This document shows, in pieces, positions 28,532 to 37,398 of a stretch of DNA of 64,000 nt (position 1 is the stretch's first letter; each line of letters begins with the position of its first letter). This stretch comes from Haloarcula argentinensis DSM 12282. Its GTDB lineage: Archaea; Halobacteriota; Halobacteria; Halobacteriales; Haloarculaceae. Location of the stretch: the NCBI GenBank assembly GCA_000336895.1, contig AOLX01000006.1, forward strand, positions 37,701-101,700. Reading direction: 5' to 3'. The translations under genes and the position numbers were made by a program. Under the pieces are notes generated by a model, which was not told where the DNA came from, searched no databases, and saw nothing but the letters and a program-made list of their open reading frames with translations.

Positions 28532-31500
28532 TGGCTGACGAACAAGAAGAATACAACACGAACATCATCCACGAGTCCCTCGGAGACACGACCAACTTCT
28601 GGGGAGACTACACGCTCGGGGAACTCATCCTGTTCCTCATCCCGCCGTTTGGCTTCCTCGTTGGGATGGGGATGCCGTTCGTCCCAGCGGCGCTGTTCTT
28701 CCCCACGTTGGCCCTCACAGCGGTCGTCGAAGTCTTCCTCTACATCCTCCACAAAGTCCGTCCGGATCACTACCGGCTGACTGAGTGGCTGCGCGTCAAA
28801 CTGTTCTGGCTCGTCAAAAAGCGCCAGTACACCCACGGCCAGGGCAATCAGGATGCTCGGCAGGTCACACGGTTGGAGCGGATTATGCCCCACGGCATCG
28901 AGCGCGTCGACGGAGCATATGTCGGCGCGGTCGAGGTCGAACCTGCCAATATGTCGCTGCAAGACGACGAGAAGTGGAACAAGGCAGTCAAGTCACTCAC
29001 ACGCCTGTCTGAGTCGCTGACTGGGCGAGCGAAACTCCACGTCACGACAGCGGAAGTCGACAACGAATCCCACATCCAGACACATATCGATCGGCTCGAA
29101 GATCCCGACGCGAAGAGCCACCCGATCTTCCGGGGAGTCCTGTTGGAGTGGGTCAACCGCTACACCGATGACAGCGGCAACGTTGAGACCGAAACCGAAC
29201 TCCAGCGCAAGTACTACATCGTCGTCTGGGTCACTGACGGTGATATTCACGACCTCCAGATGGCCGATGACTCCATCGCTGACTATCTAGCCGGGATACC
29301 CGTCCTTGGGCGACTGTTCGGTCGATTCGACAGTGATACGCTGACTGATGCCGAGCGAGAGGAGTTCAAGGCCAAGAAACTCCACGACCGGCTTGAGACT
29401 GTCGACAGGGCAGTCAACAATATGTTCCGGTGTCGCAGCCGGTCGGTCAGCCCCCACGAACTGGCAAACCTGATCGAAGACTACTGGGCCTGTGAAACGC
29501 GGTCCGAGCGAGAGTACGAAGAGGCGGCCTCCGTCTCTCCAGTGACCTACTCTGCTCGGGAACTCATCAAGCACGGCGAGGGAGCAGCAGCCCACGGCGC
29601 CACAGAGGGCATGGAGACCGACGACGTCGGTGGGACCGACTACGAGGTCGACGAGACTGACTTCGTCTCACAACTCCACCGGCCCGGAGAGAATCACCGG
29701 TCACTGGTCGCGCCGACGGATATCGAGTGGGACGCCGACCACGCTCTCCTCGATCAGGAGACGTACACACGCTGTTTCTGGATCGAGACGTATCCAGAGC
29801 ATCCGACCAGCGGGATGTTAGAGCAACTGCTGCTGGATACGGACCTTGCCGTCGACGTCTCAATCCACATCGACCCCTACGACTCTGACGCAGCCGTGTC
29901 AGTGATGAAAGAGTGGATTTCGTCGCTGAAGATGCTGCAAAACGACAAAGGAGAGCTGGAAGCGGAAGATATCGAACAGGAGGTCAATCAGGCGAAGTAC
30001 ATCCGACAGATGGTCCGCCGGAACCACACGTCGCTGTTCCGTGTCGGCGCGTTCATCCGTCTGACCGCGGAGACCGAGGAAGACCTCCGGAAGCAAACGA
30101 ACCGGCTTGAAACGCTGCTGCGGGACTCGCCGTCGAACTGCGGCGTCAAGCGAACGACCCGCCGGCAGGAAGCGGGACTGGTGACTGTCTCGCCCATCGG
30201 GGCCAATGAACTCGGCCAGAATCGGCTCTCCTCGATGACCGGGGAAGCGCTGGGTTCGCTGTTCCCGTTCTCGTCGAACTACCTCCGCATGGAAGATGGC
30301 ATCGAGTACGGACTGCACGGCCACAACGATTCATCGCTGTTGATAGACCCATGGGCGCTCGAAACCGGCCACTCAGAGCTGGTGACCGGGATGCCCGGCG
30401 GCGGCAAAACACACGGCACGCAGGCTCGGGCGATGCGGATGCTAAAAAAGCGGTCGGATGTCAAGCAGATCTACATCGACCCGGTTGGGGATATGCACGG
30501 CAGTGCGCAGATGCTGGATGCAAAGACGATCACAATCAGCGGCGAGACACCGCTGAATCCGTGTGAGATGCATCCGACGCCGCCCCATGTTCTCGAACAG
30601 TCCCCGGATATGCAGCCCGTCTCAGCGAAGAAAGACGAAGTGTACGGTGTCATCGAGAACTTCCTGCAATCGCGGGATGTCGATCTGGAGATGCACAGCG
30701 GGCTGATCACATTCCTGATCGACAAGATATTCACTGAATCCGATATCGACCCGGACGACCCCTCAACGCATACGCCGGCGAACTCGCCGGACCTGAGTGA
30801 CTTTCTTGAGGTGGTCGACCGCCTCCAGGAAGACCCGGGAATGTTCCCCGGCGCGACAACCGAATCTTCCCAGCAGAAAATCCAGCAGTATGCGAACGAA
30901 CTCTCGATTGCGCTGCATCCGTTCCGGCCGGGGAGTACGTTCGGGAACCTCTCGAAAGAGTCGGACTTGCGGTTGATCGACGACAGTAGCAAGGCTGTGT
31001 ATCTGGACCTCCAGCAGGTCGAAGGCTCGGGTAGTGGCCTCGGCAAGCAGTCGTTCATCATGCAGTTGCTGCTGTCGACGCTGTACCAGCAGGCCAAGAA
31101 CATGACCCAGAAGGTCGAGATCATCATTGACGAAGCGCACTACCTGTTCAATGACGCTGCGAACTTGGAGTCGCTGAACCAGATCGCCCGCCACCAGCGT
31201 CACGCTGGGCTGCGACTGGTGATGCTGTCCCAGACACTCTCGGAGTTCGAGGATAAGGGAGCCGCTGAGGAAATCGCGGGGATGTGCCCGATCAAGGTGC
31301 ATCATCGTGAGCCAGAACTGGGTGATGAGACTGCGACAAGTGCTGGACTGACAGACGAACAGCAGTCCTACATCCAGCACGCCGAAGCTGGAAAGGAGTC
31401 ACTGGGCGACGGTCAGGGGTACTCGCAAGCGCTGGTCCGCGTCGACGAGCATGGCGACTACCCGCTGACGATCAAGACGTCGTGGGAGGAAAAGCAGATT

Positions 31501-31785
31501 ATCGACCTCGACGCCGACGCGGAGGACGCGTTTGACGATGTTGTCGCCGAGGTTGATCCTCACGTTGCTGAGTTCGAAGAGTTCGTCCACTCAAAAGCAG
31601 TCGAGCAAGAGCTAACGAATCACGGGTTGTCCCCGGAGAAGGCTGAGCGCGTTCTGGACGGACTGGACGAAGATGAGTTGGTGGATGCTGTGTCTGTGGC
31701 ACTTGACCGGGCACAGCCGGATGCAGTTGTTGCTGATGGTGGTACCGAGGCAGAGACTGATTCGGAGTTCGACAATACGGAGTGA
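28531..31785 (+). CDS. VirB3-VirB4-like conjugation ATPase
   Basis: Encodes 1084 aa. The first ~90 residues carry two hydrophobic helices (LGELILFLIPPFGFLVGMG and ALTAVVEVFLYIL) resembling VirB3/PrgI, fused to a VirB4/TraC-type ATPase. Walker A is GMPGGGKTH (about 620) and Walker B is VEIIIDEAHYLF (about 865). The motif RHQRHAGLRLVMLSQTLSEF also fits VirB4. VirB4 powers assembly and substrate transfer in type IV secretion. A 3' acidic tail follows. It overlaps the next small gene region at GTGA. A confident T4SS marker. Confidence 0.9.
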   Translation: MADEQEEYNTNIIHESLGDTTNFWGDYTLGELILFLIPPFGFLVGMGMPFVPAALFFPTLALTAVVEVFLYILHKVRPDHYRLTEWLRVKLFWLVKKRQYTHGQGNQDARQVTRLERIMPHGIERVDGAYVGAVEVEPANMSLQDDEKWNKAVKSLTRLSESLTGRAKLHVTTAEVDNESHIQTHIDRLEDPDAKSHPIFRGVLLEWVNRYTDDSGNVETETELQRKYYIVVWVTDGDIHDLQMADDSIADYLAGIPVLGRLFGRFDSDTLTDAEREEFKAKKLHDRLETVDRAVNNMFRCRSRSVSPHELANLIEDYWACETRSEREYEEAASVSPVTYSARELIKHGEGAAAHGATEGMETDDVGGTDYEVDETDFVSQLHRPGENHRSLVAPTDIEWDADHALLDQETYTRCFWIETYPEHPTSGMLEQLLLDTDLAVDVSIHIDPYDSDAAVSVMKEWISSLKMLQNDKGELEAEDIEQEVNQAKYIRQMVRRNHTSLFRVGAFIRLTAETEEDLRKQTNRLETLLRDSPSNCGVKRTTRRQEAGLVTVSPIGANELGQNRLSSMTGEALGSLFPFSSNYLRMEDGIEYGLHGHNDSSLLIDPWALETGHSELVTGMPGGGKTHGTQARAMRMLKKRSDVKQIYIDPVGDMHGSAQMLDAKTITISGETPLNPCEMHPTPPHVLEQSPDMQPVSAKKDEVYGVIENFLQSRDVDLEMHSGLITFLIDKIFTESDIDPDDPSTHTPANSPDLSDFLEVVDRLQEDPGMFPGATTESSQQKIQQYANELSIALHPFRPGSTFGNLSKESDLRLIDDSSKAVYLDLQQVEGSGSGLGKQSFIMQLLLSTLYQQAKNMTQKVEIIIDEAHYLFNDAANLESLNQIARHQRHAGLRLVMLSQTLSEFEDKGAAEEIAGMCPIKVHHREPELGDETATSAGLTDEQQSYIQHAEAGKESLGDGQGYSQALVRVDEHGDYPLTIKTSWEEKQIIDLDADAEDAFDDVVAEVDPHVAEFEEFVHSKAVEQELTNHGLSPEKAERVLDGLDEDELVDAVSVALDRAQPDAVVADGGTEAETDSEFDNTE

Positions 31786-31790
31786 TTCAC

Positions 31791-32168
31791 ATGAGTGAAA
31801 AAGTCACAATTCGGCTGAGTGCAGAGCAGCGAAAAGAGATCGTGAAGCAGGCTAACAAAGCGGGTGAAGGGGTTTCAGAGTACATTCTGAAAGCCACGGA
31901 ACGGCGTATTTCGAGGGAACTACAGGAACAGCGTGCGGGGGAATTAAATCTTGGATCGGAACTGGAGTACATCGCTGATGCCGTCGTAGAGGACGTTGAG
32001 GAAGCAACAAACGTTGATACGGATCAGGAACTGTTCTACTCGGTCGCTCTGTGGGATTTGATTTCCTCTGAGTTCCCGGCAGAGAGGCGCGCTACTGCGA
32101 TGGAGGAAGCGACAGGGAAACTCGAGGAAGAGGTTGAAAGAATCCGAAACAAGGAGGGTCAGGAATGA
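31791..32168 (+). CDS. Ribbon-helix-helix-like relaxosome accessory candidate 1
   Basis: Encodes 125 aa from the ATG at 31791, with GGAGTGA upstream; a GTG at 31782 is also possible. Residues 4-40 (VTIRLSAEQRKEIVKQANKA, then GVSEYILKATERRI) have the strand-helix-helix pattern of ribbon-helix-helix DNA-binding proteins. The rest is an acidic helical region. Small RHH proteins encoded just before a relaxase (MobC, NikA, TraY types) bind oriT and help the relaxase. That role is inferred from order and fold pattern. Confidence 0.65.
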   Translation: MSEKVTIRLSAEQRKEIVKQANKAGEGVSEYILKATERRISRELQEQRAGELNLGSELEYIADAVVEDVEEATNVDTDQELFYSVALWDLISSEFPAERRATAMEEATGKLEEEVERIRNKEGQE

Positions 32169-32638
32169 CTGAGAGAGACACTCTGCTCCAGATTTATACG
32201 AGCGAGGGGAACAAAGAATTGTTTGACCAGCTGGCTGACGCCGCGGGGAAATCCACCTCCGAATACGGACACGAGGTTATCGAGGACTACGTTGAATGGG
32301 AGACTGGAGAGAATCAGTATCAACGGTACAGCACTAACACAAAAATTGAAGTCCTGCTGGAGGAGGCAAAGCGCGAGGTGACGGAACTGTTAGCAGAATT
32401 TGAGTCTGGATCAATGGAGGAAGTGAAGACCGTGCAAAAAGTCCGGACAGCATATATCATCGCGATCTGGAAACTGCTCCAAGATGACTACTCAGCTGAA
32501 CAGCGGCGGCTTGCGCTGAAATTTGCCGGCGAACACGTCGGACAAGATCCGGACACGGAGTCGCAAACACCAGATGAAGAAAACAACGCTGAGTCAGATG
32601 CCTCGGCCGCCACTGAGCCGGCAGGTGAGAGTGCATGA
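32165..32638 (+). CDS. Ribbon-helix-helix-like relaxosome accessory candidate 2
   Basis: Encodes 157 aa, ATG overlapping the previous stop (ATGA). The N-terminus (TLLQIYTSEGNKELFDQLAD, then STSEYGHEVIEDYV) again shows a strand-helix-helix layout. The middle (VRTAYIIAIWKLLQDDYSAEQ) parallels a matching segment in the gene before it (LFYSVALWDLISSEFPAER). The two are probably diverged paralogues. The C-terminus is acidic and probably disordered. Confidence 0.62.
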   Translation: MTERDTLLQIYTSEGNKELFDQLADAAGKSTSEYGHEVIEDYVEWETGENQYQRYSTNTKIEVLLEEAKREVTELLAEFESGSMEEVKTVQKVRTAYIIAIWKLLQDDYSAEQRRLALKFAGEHVGQDPDTESQTPDEENNAESDASAATEPAGESA

Positions 32639-33390
32639 TGCTAAAAACAGATTATCAGGAGGGTGGTGCAGGGAACCTCGTCGATTATATTCAGCGTGAT
32701 CGCGAACAGGACGCCGGCGCGACAGTTGACCTCCGAAACCCAGCTGGGAGAGAACTATCCGACCCAGAAGTAGACCAATTCGTCGACAAGAGCCGGGAGT
32801 TCGGATTCCAGCGACACATGATCGTCTCTCCTGATCCCACGGGACAATACTCACCAGAAGAGGTGAATGCCAACACTCGGGAATTCATGCACAGTGAGTT
32901 TGCCCAGCAGCCGACAACTGACTACGTGTATGGAGTCCACAGAGACACAGAGTTTCCCCACGCACACATCGCGGCGACTGGCGAGCGCGCAGAGTTGGAG
33001 ATGGATCGGGAAAATATCCGAGAGTTGCGCGAACAAGCAGCGACCGTGTATGAAGAGCCCTCCCGGACGAGGGACCCAACGACTGCTGCTCGCGATGCTC
33101 CAGAGAATCCCGGTCGGGTCGTCGATCAAGAAGCACGGGAGCAGTACCACGAGGCAGAGTTGTCGCTGAACCCCGACGCGGAAAAAGCGCTCAAGCGGGC
33201 GAGTGAGAAGAGCCAGCAGAAAGAGGTCGGACAGCCCACGGCTGAGAAAGAGCGCGCTGAGAGCAAACCAGAGTCACTCTCAGAGGGCGCTGCGGAGAGG
33301 GCTGAAGAACAGGCCGCAACTGAGCGCGAACCCGAAGTTGACCTTGAACGCGAGCAGGAACCCGAACGCGAAGTTGGGTGGTGGCAGTGA
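32635..33390 (+). CDS. HUH relaxase-like protein (MobA/VirD2 type)
   Basis: Encodes 251 aa. The N-terminus has GAGNLVDYIQRDRE, with Tyr18 placed like the nicking Tyr of MOBP-type relaxases. HMIVSPDPTGQYSPEEV (His61 to about 77) matches their motif II. HRDTEFPHAHIA (His102, His109, His111) matches the metal-binding three-His motif III, where a first His and an H-x-H pair follow an Asp-Thr. The C-terminal ~100 aa are charged and helical. Two RHH-like genes lie upstream and a VirD4-like gene downstream, the usual relaxosome order. The ATG overlaps the previous stop. The protein is short for a relaxase, so a minimal nuclease domain is likely. The call relies on motifs and context. Confidence 0.82.
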   Translation: MMLKTDYQEGGAGNLVDYIQRDREQDAGATVDLRNPAGRELSDPEVDQFVDKSREFGFQRHMIVSPDPTGQYSPEEVNANTREFMHSEFAQQPTTDYVYGVHRDTEFPHAHIAATGERAELEMDRENIRELREQAATVYEEPSRTRDPTTAARDAPENPGRVVDQEAREQYHEAELSLNPDAEKALKRASEKSQQKEVGQPTAEKERAESKPESLSEGAAERAEEQAATEREPEVDLEREQEPEREVGWWQ

Positions 33391-35600
33391 GTTCTAGTTC
33401 CTCTGCACCACCAGGACAACGCTCCGGCGAAGTCCCGAATAGCCTCAAGTACGACAACGTCGTCGGGTTCGTCTGGGCTGGGTTCATGCTGCTGTTCCCA
33501 CCGATGATCGTCGACAGCGACAAGGTCCTGCCAAAGCGGTTCTGGGCGTGGCGCTACATCTACCTCGGCTTTGGAGTTATCAGCGCGGCGTTCTTCCACG
33601 ACGTGCTCCTCGGGACGCCGAGTGTGGCACTGCTATTCCCGTTTGCTCACGTCTTGGCTGCTATTTCAGTCGGGACACTGTTCGCTGACTTCACGATGCC
33701 CGGGTTGTCGCTGCCGATGGTCACGTACTCGACCACGGTGATCCTGTATGCTGTTTCAATCGGTATCGTGTTCTCCGGGGAACTGCTCCGCCGGACCTCA
33801 CCGGAAATGCTCGCGATGAACCAGTGGGACCACGACGACGGCGAGTCCGTCGTCCCGCTGGAAGAGGTCTCTCACGAACACGACGACGCGGAACTGCCGT
33901 TCACGCTCGATCAGGACGTTTCAACGGCTGTTGTGGGCGAGACTGGAAGCGGGAAGACGTCGATGATGAAACTGCTGGCCTACCAATTCCCCTATTACAG
34001 CGACACAGCAGTCATCGCCCACGACACCGGTGAGGACTTCCAAGCATTCTACGAGGAGTTGGGCTTCGATGTCCAGCGTATCCGCCACGAGGACAGCGAC
34101 GTAGTCTGGAATCTGTTCAAAGACGCTGACTCTGAGTCGGACTTCCGCGAGGTCGCCGGCGCAATCTTCGGCGAAGCCGACGGTCATGACCCGTTCCACC
34201 GGCCCGCCAAACAGACCTTCGCGGAGATGCTGATGTACCTCCATCTCAGCGCACAAAAGAACAATCGCCGCCATGCCCTCTGTCATGCTGATATCGTCTC
34301 GCTGCTCAACGAGGGTCATATCGCGCTCAAGAAAGCCCTTGACGAGTTCGACCGGCTGGATTCTGGTCATATCGACCCTGACAAGGGAAAAGGTGCACAG
34401 AACGTTTATCAGACCATCAAGGAGAACGTCGATCCCGTCTTCACCGGCGACTTCGGGAACTACGGGGAGTTCTCCCTGCAAGAGTACATCGAGAGCCCGG
34501 AAGGCCGGGTCCTCATCATCGACTCGAACCCAACAGAACTGGAAACGCTCGGGCCGATGTACCAGTTGCTCGTAGACTGGTCGATCCGGTATGCGATGAA
34601 CGCCGAGAACCCAACGGTCCACATCCTCGACGAGATCGACGCGCTGCCGGCACTGACCCAAGTTACGAACCTCACGGCACGAGGCCGGAAACACAAAGCA
34701 CGGGCACTGGTCGGCGTCCAGACAATCGGCCAGCTCAAAGACACGTACAGTACGATCTCTGGGATTGTCGGCAACTGCCCGCAAGGCGTGTACTTCGGGC
34801 CGGGTGACACTGAGTCGACGGACTTCATCCTCGACGAACTCGGCGAGAGTCGGCAGTACGACCGCTCTGAGATGGTGTCGATGAGCCACCAGGGACGCGG
34901 CGAGAACCCACGAACACAGGCTCGGGACACGTACAAGGAAAAGGACAAAACACCGGTCACGTCTGGGCTGCTTCGAGACTTCCAGCCCGGTGAGTGCGTT
35001 GCAGTCTCGCGAACGACGTGGGTTCACGGGCAGTCATACGAACTGGCCGACGTCCGCGACAGCCTTCCGGCACAGGGTGCGGAGTCGCCGGGCAGTTCGG
35101 AGCCAGAGCCCACAGAAGATGACACCGACATCGAGAGTGACAGTTGGTTCTCGTTCACTCGTGCTCGACTCCATGAAGTGCTTTATGAGTCGGCTGGTGA
35201 GACCGACGACGAGTCCAGAGATAGTGGCCCGGATCGTGGCCCCGAAGTTGAGCCAACCGTCGACGCGACGGATGGGTTGGACGACGACGATTCCAGTGAC
35301 CTACTCGACCAGACAACAGCAAACACTGCCGTCACCTCACCGGACATGGACCACCCGGACCTGTCAGATAGTGAAGATGAGTTCGACGGTGGCAGTCACG
35401 ATCAGCAGTCCGACGACAACACTGGGGGACTCTTCTCTGAGCCGGACCCAGATCCCAGCTTAGGTGGGACGGAGTCTGCCGAGCAGGAAGGCGGAGAATC
35501 ACTCACTGAATCAGATGCAGAGGGAGACTCAACCGAGACTGAAGAGCGGGACGAAACTGAGTCAAGAGAAGAGGGACGCGACGTATCTGAGTTTATGTAA
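33387..35600 (+). CDS. VirD4/TraD-like type IV coupling protein
   Basis: About 737 aa from the GTG at 33387, which overlaps the relaxase stop (GTGA); other GTGs at 33378 and 33381 are in frame. Three or four membrane helices lie in the first 130 residues. Walker A is GETGSGKTS (about 187) and Walker B is VHILDEIDALP, followed by the TraG-like ARGRKHKARALVGVQTIGQL. The C-terminal ~190 aa are an acidic disordered tail. Coupling proteins bring the relaxase-DNA complex to the channel. It is the last gene of the operon. Confidence 0.9.
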   Translation: MSSSSSAPPGQRSGEVPNSLKYDNVVGFVWAGFMLLFPPMIVDSDKVLPKRFWAWRYIYLGFGVISAAFFHDVLLGTPSVALLFPFAHVLAAISVGTLFADFTMPGLSLPMVTYSTTVILYAVSIGIVFSGELLRRTSPEMLAMNQWDHDDGESVVPLEEVSHEHDDAELPFTLDQDVSTAVVGETGSGKTSMMKLLAYQFPYYSDTAVIAHDTGEDFQAFYEELGFDVQRIRHEDSDVVWNLFKDADSESDFREVAGAIFGEADGHDPFHRPAKQTFAEMLMYLHLSAQKNNRRHALCHADIVSLLNEGHIALKKALDEFDRLDSGHIDPDKGKGAQNVYQTIKENVDPVFTGDFGNYGEFSLQEYIESPEGRVLIIDSNPTELETLGPMYQLLVDWSIRYAMNAENPTVHILDEIDALPALTQVTNLTARGRKHKARALVGVQTIGQLKDTYSTISGIVGNCPQGVYFGPGDTESTDFILDELGESRQYDRSEMVSMSHQGRGENPRTQARDTYKEKDKTPVTSGLLRDFQPGECVAVSRTTWVHGQSYELADVRDSLPAQGAESPGSSEPEPTEDDTDIESDSWFSFTRARLHEVLYESAGETDDESRDSGPDRGPEVEPTVDATDGLDDDDSSDLLDQTTANTAVTSPDMDHPDLSDSEDEFDGGSHDQQSDDNTGGLFSEPDPDPSLGGTESAEQEGGESLTESDAEGDSTETEERDETESREEGRDVSEFM

Positions 35601-36391
35601 TCCCTCGTTGTGAACCTGTTTCTGTATATAGCGTATCTAATACTTTTGTATCGTTCCGCGACCGTGATCCTCTCTACCCCGCCGGTAAGAGTGGACAGCA
35701 AGAATTTCTACCTCCTCTTCTATCAAATTCCAATACTTATCTTTATTCCTATCTTTATATCACTGAAATCGCAAGACGGCAGCGGTTTTCGCCCTGTTTG
35801 AATCACTACTGGTGAATTACCACTGTTGACTGAACAAAGTCCAAATCGCAAGACGGCAATCGAATTATTCATCGAAAACCGCCGATGTAAGACACTCTTT
35901 ATCTTGTCCTTTGGTGATTCAGTCGCGAGGCGACCGCTGGAAACAGTGAGACATAAGGAATAGAACATAAGGACCAGTGATGAACGACGGACTTCGGATC
36001 GCGAGAAGCCCGCACACTCAGTCCCAGCAGGATGTGTTGGAATGTAAATAGGTCCCAGCTTGTTCCCCGAAGTCCAATCGTGACCTGCACGCGGTCGGCC
36101 AGCTCCACCGAGCGTCATGCGAGTCCACTGGTCCATGCGAGTGACTGGCTCGTCGACGTCGAGGCCACACCGATCATGACCGCACCCGAACTGAGCCAGC
36201 GCTGGCAGACCAACGCTCGGGGCAGACCCATGCCGACGCCGCACCGAACTCAACTTGTCGATCAACAACTGGAGGACACACCACTGTATCCGGAGCTTTA
36301 TATTCGAATCGCAACACTTCTGATAGACGTTCCTTTCGTACAGTAATATACTCGCAATTTAGTGAGCCATTCAGCCGGGGAACTGTCCGAT
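35601..36391. other. Noncoding region after the conjugation operon
   Basis: No gene convinces me in this stretch. It begins with an AT-rich, pyrimidine-heavy segment and holds the direct and inverted repeats at 35766-35882. A short frame near 36176-36346 is possible but unsupported. Confidence 0.45.
35766..35882. repeat. Direct and inverted repeats, oriT candidate
   Basis: The 16-bp sequence AAATCGCAAGACGGCA occurs at 35766-35781 and again at 35843-35858. GCGGTTTTCG at 35782-35791 is mirrored by CGAAAACCGC at 35873-35882. The cluster is AT-rich and lies 170 bp after the coupling-protein gene. Repeats of this kind next to mobilisation genes often form oriT, but no nick site can be identified from one sequence. 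Confidence 0.35.
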
Positions 36392-36594
36392 CTCCGGCGG
36401 GGATCGCGCCCGCCACTGCAGGCACGATTGGACCGGCGTGAGGCGCGCGATAGCGCCGAGCGCAGCGCCCCGTCGTCCGAGTGAGCGGGAGCGAACGAGG
36501 ACAGGACAGACGAGCATCGCGAGTCTGTCAGTGGCGTCGCGCGCTGTCACGACACACCGCGCTTCCATTTGTTTCAGCCCGGCCGGCAGACCCA
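36392..36594 (+). repeat. Structured ~200-bp repeat, copy R1a
   Basis: This GC-rich stretch matches 37951-38166 imperfectly over its whole length. Both contain GGATCGCGCCCG, the hairpin GGCGC/GCGCC, and the hairpin GACAGAC/GTCTGTC (36505-36511 with 36523-36529). It precedes the gene at 36713. It may be a structured RNA or a mobile repeat; there is no coding sign. Confidence 0.6.
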
Positions 36595-36712
36595 CGCTTG
36601 CGATCCACCCGGTCCCCCTGTCGGGACTGTTCCTCGCTGGCTGCCAGCCAGATACCGCCCCAACCCGGAGCTTTTTGAGCGATGCCGGCCAAGTGTGCAT
36701 CGCACCGTTCTC

Positions 36713-37075
36713 ATGTCACAGCAACACCTATCCCCAGAGCAACAGCCATCCAGCCAGCGCCAGATCCCGAGCATTGAAGCGATTGGGCCGGTCGTCGACG
36801 GAGTGATCGACATCGCCCGCCGAGAACTCAAGCACCCGATCAAAGTCCGCCTGTGGACGTGGGAAGATCAGGAGTTCAAAGTCCGCGTCAAGCACTGGTA
36901 TCCTGCCGGAGCAAACAACCGATACGGATACGAGGCGATCATCCAGTACCACAGTGACCGTGAAGTGGTTGAAGGCTTTTTCGCTGAGAGAGACACAGAA
37001 ACTGATGAGCTGGAAGTCTTGCTAGAAACTGAGTTTGGCCGTATCCCAGATCCAGTCGAAAAAAAGAGAGAGTAG
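36713..37075 (+). CDS. Hypothetical protein (120 aa)
   Basis: The ATG at 36713 gives MSQQHLSPEQQ; the frame is open further upstream, but that part lies in the R1a repeat and reads as shadow. The body is a compact alpha-beta domain (VVDGVIDIARRELKHPIKVRLWT, then NNRYGYEAIIQYHSD) with a charged tail. I do not recognise it. Confidence 0.65.
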   Translation: MSQQHLSPEQQPSSQRQIPSIEAIGPVVDGVIDIARRELKHPIKVRLWTWEDQEFKVRVKHWYPAGANNRYGYEAIIQYHSDREVVEGFFAERDTETDELEVLLETEFGRIPDPVEKKRE

Positions 37076-37086
37076 TTTGACCGACG

Positions 37087-37236
37087 TCACTTCACGACCT
37101 CGCGATAGCAGTCCTCGCAAAGCTGGTCAAACGACTCGTTGCGGTCAGAGTCATGGAACGATCCCGACCGAATCCGGACCTCATCGAACTCGGCAATAAA
37201 TACGTCCTCACAGCGTGGACATTGAATTTCTCCCAT
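37087..37236 (-). CDS. Small zinc-ribbon protein (49 aa)
   Basis: The ATG at 37236 gives MGEIQCPRCEDVFIAEF; GGAGGTGAG lies upstream as ribosome binding site. CPRC and CEDC pairs about 30 residues apart form a minimal zinc ribbon. Such tiny proteins are common in haloarchaea and thought to bind nucleic acid or protein. A TTTTGTG leader hairpin lies upstream. Confidence 0.7.
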   Translation of the reverse strand: MGEIQCPRCEDVFIAEFDEVRIRSGSFHDSDRNESFDQLCEDCYREVVK

Positions 37237-37257
37237 CTGATATCTCACCTCCCGGCG

Positions 37258-37297
37258 GCCCTGTCTGGCCGCCACCTGCCTGCGGCCACACAAAATC
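37258..37297 (-). promoter_or_regulatory. TTTTGTG leader hairpin, copy c
   Basis: On the minus strand, ATTTTGTGT is followed by GGCCGC, a nine-base loop and GCGGCC, then the ribosome binding site of the 49-aa gene. It has the same order of elements as the other leaders with a different stem sequence. Confidence 0.5.
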
Positions 37298-37398
37298 GAG
37301 GTGTGTCCATCCGGGATTCCGGGCCCAGAAAACAGCTACCCAACAGCTCCCCAGACTGCGCCGACTGTCTTGGGTAGACCACTGAGGACCGCAGCAGG

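Noticed and set aside
33921..35027. Minus-strand frame of 368 codons inside the coupling-protein gene
   Set aside because: Opposite a gene with Walker A and B motifs; composition typical of a shadow.
36032..36346. Possible small gene before the R1a repeat
   Set aside because: Basic and unsupported by a ribosome binding site or neighbours.
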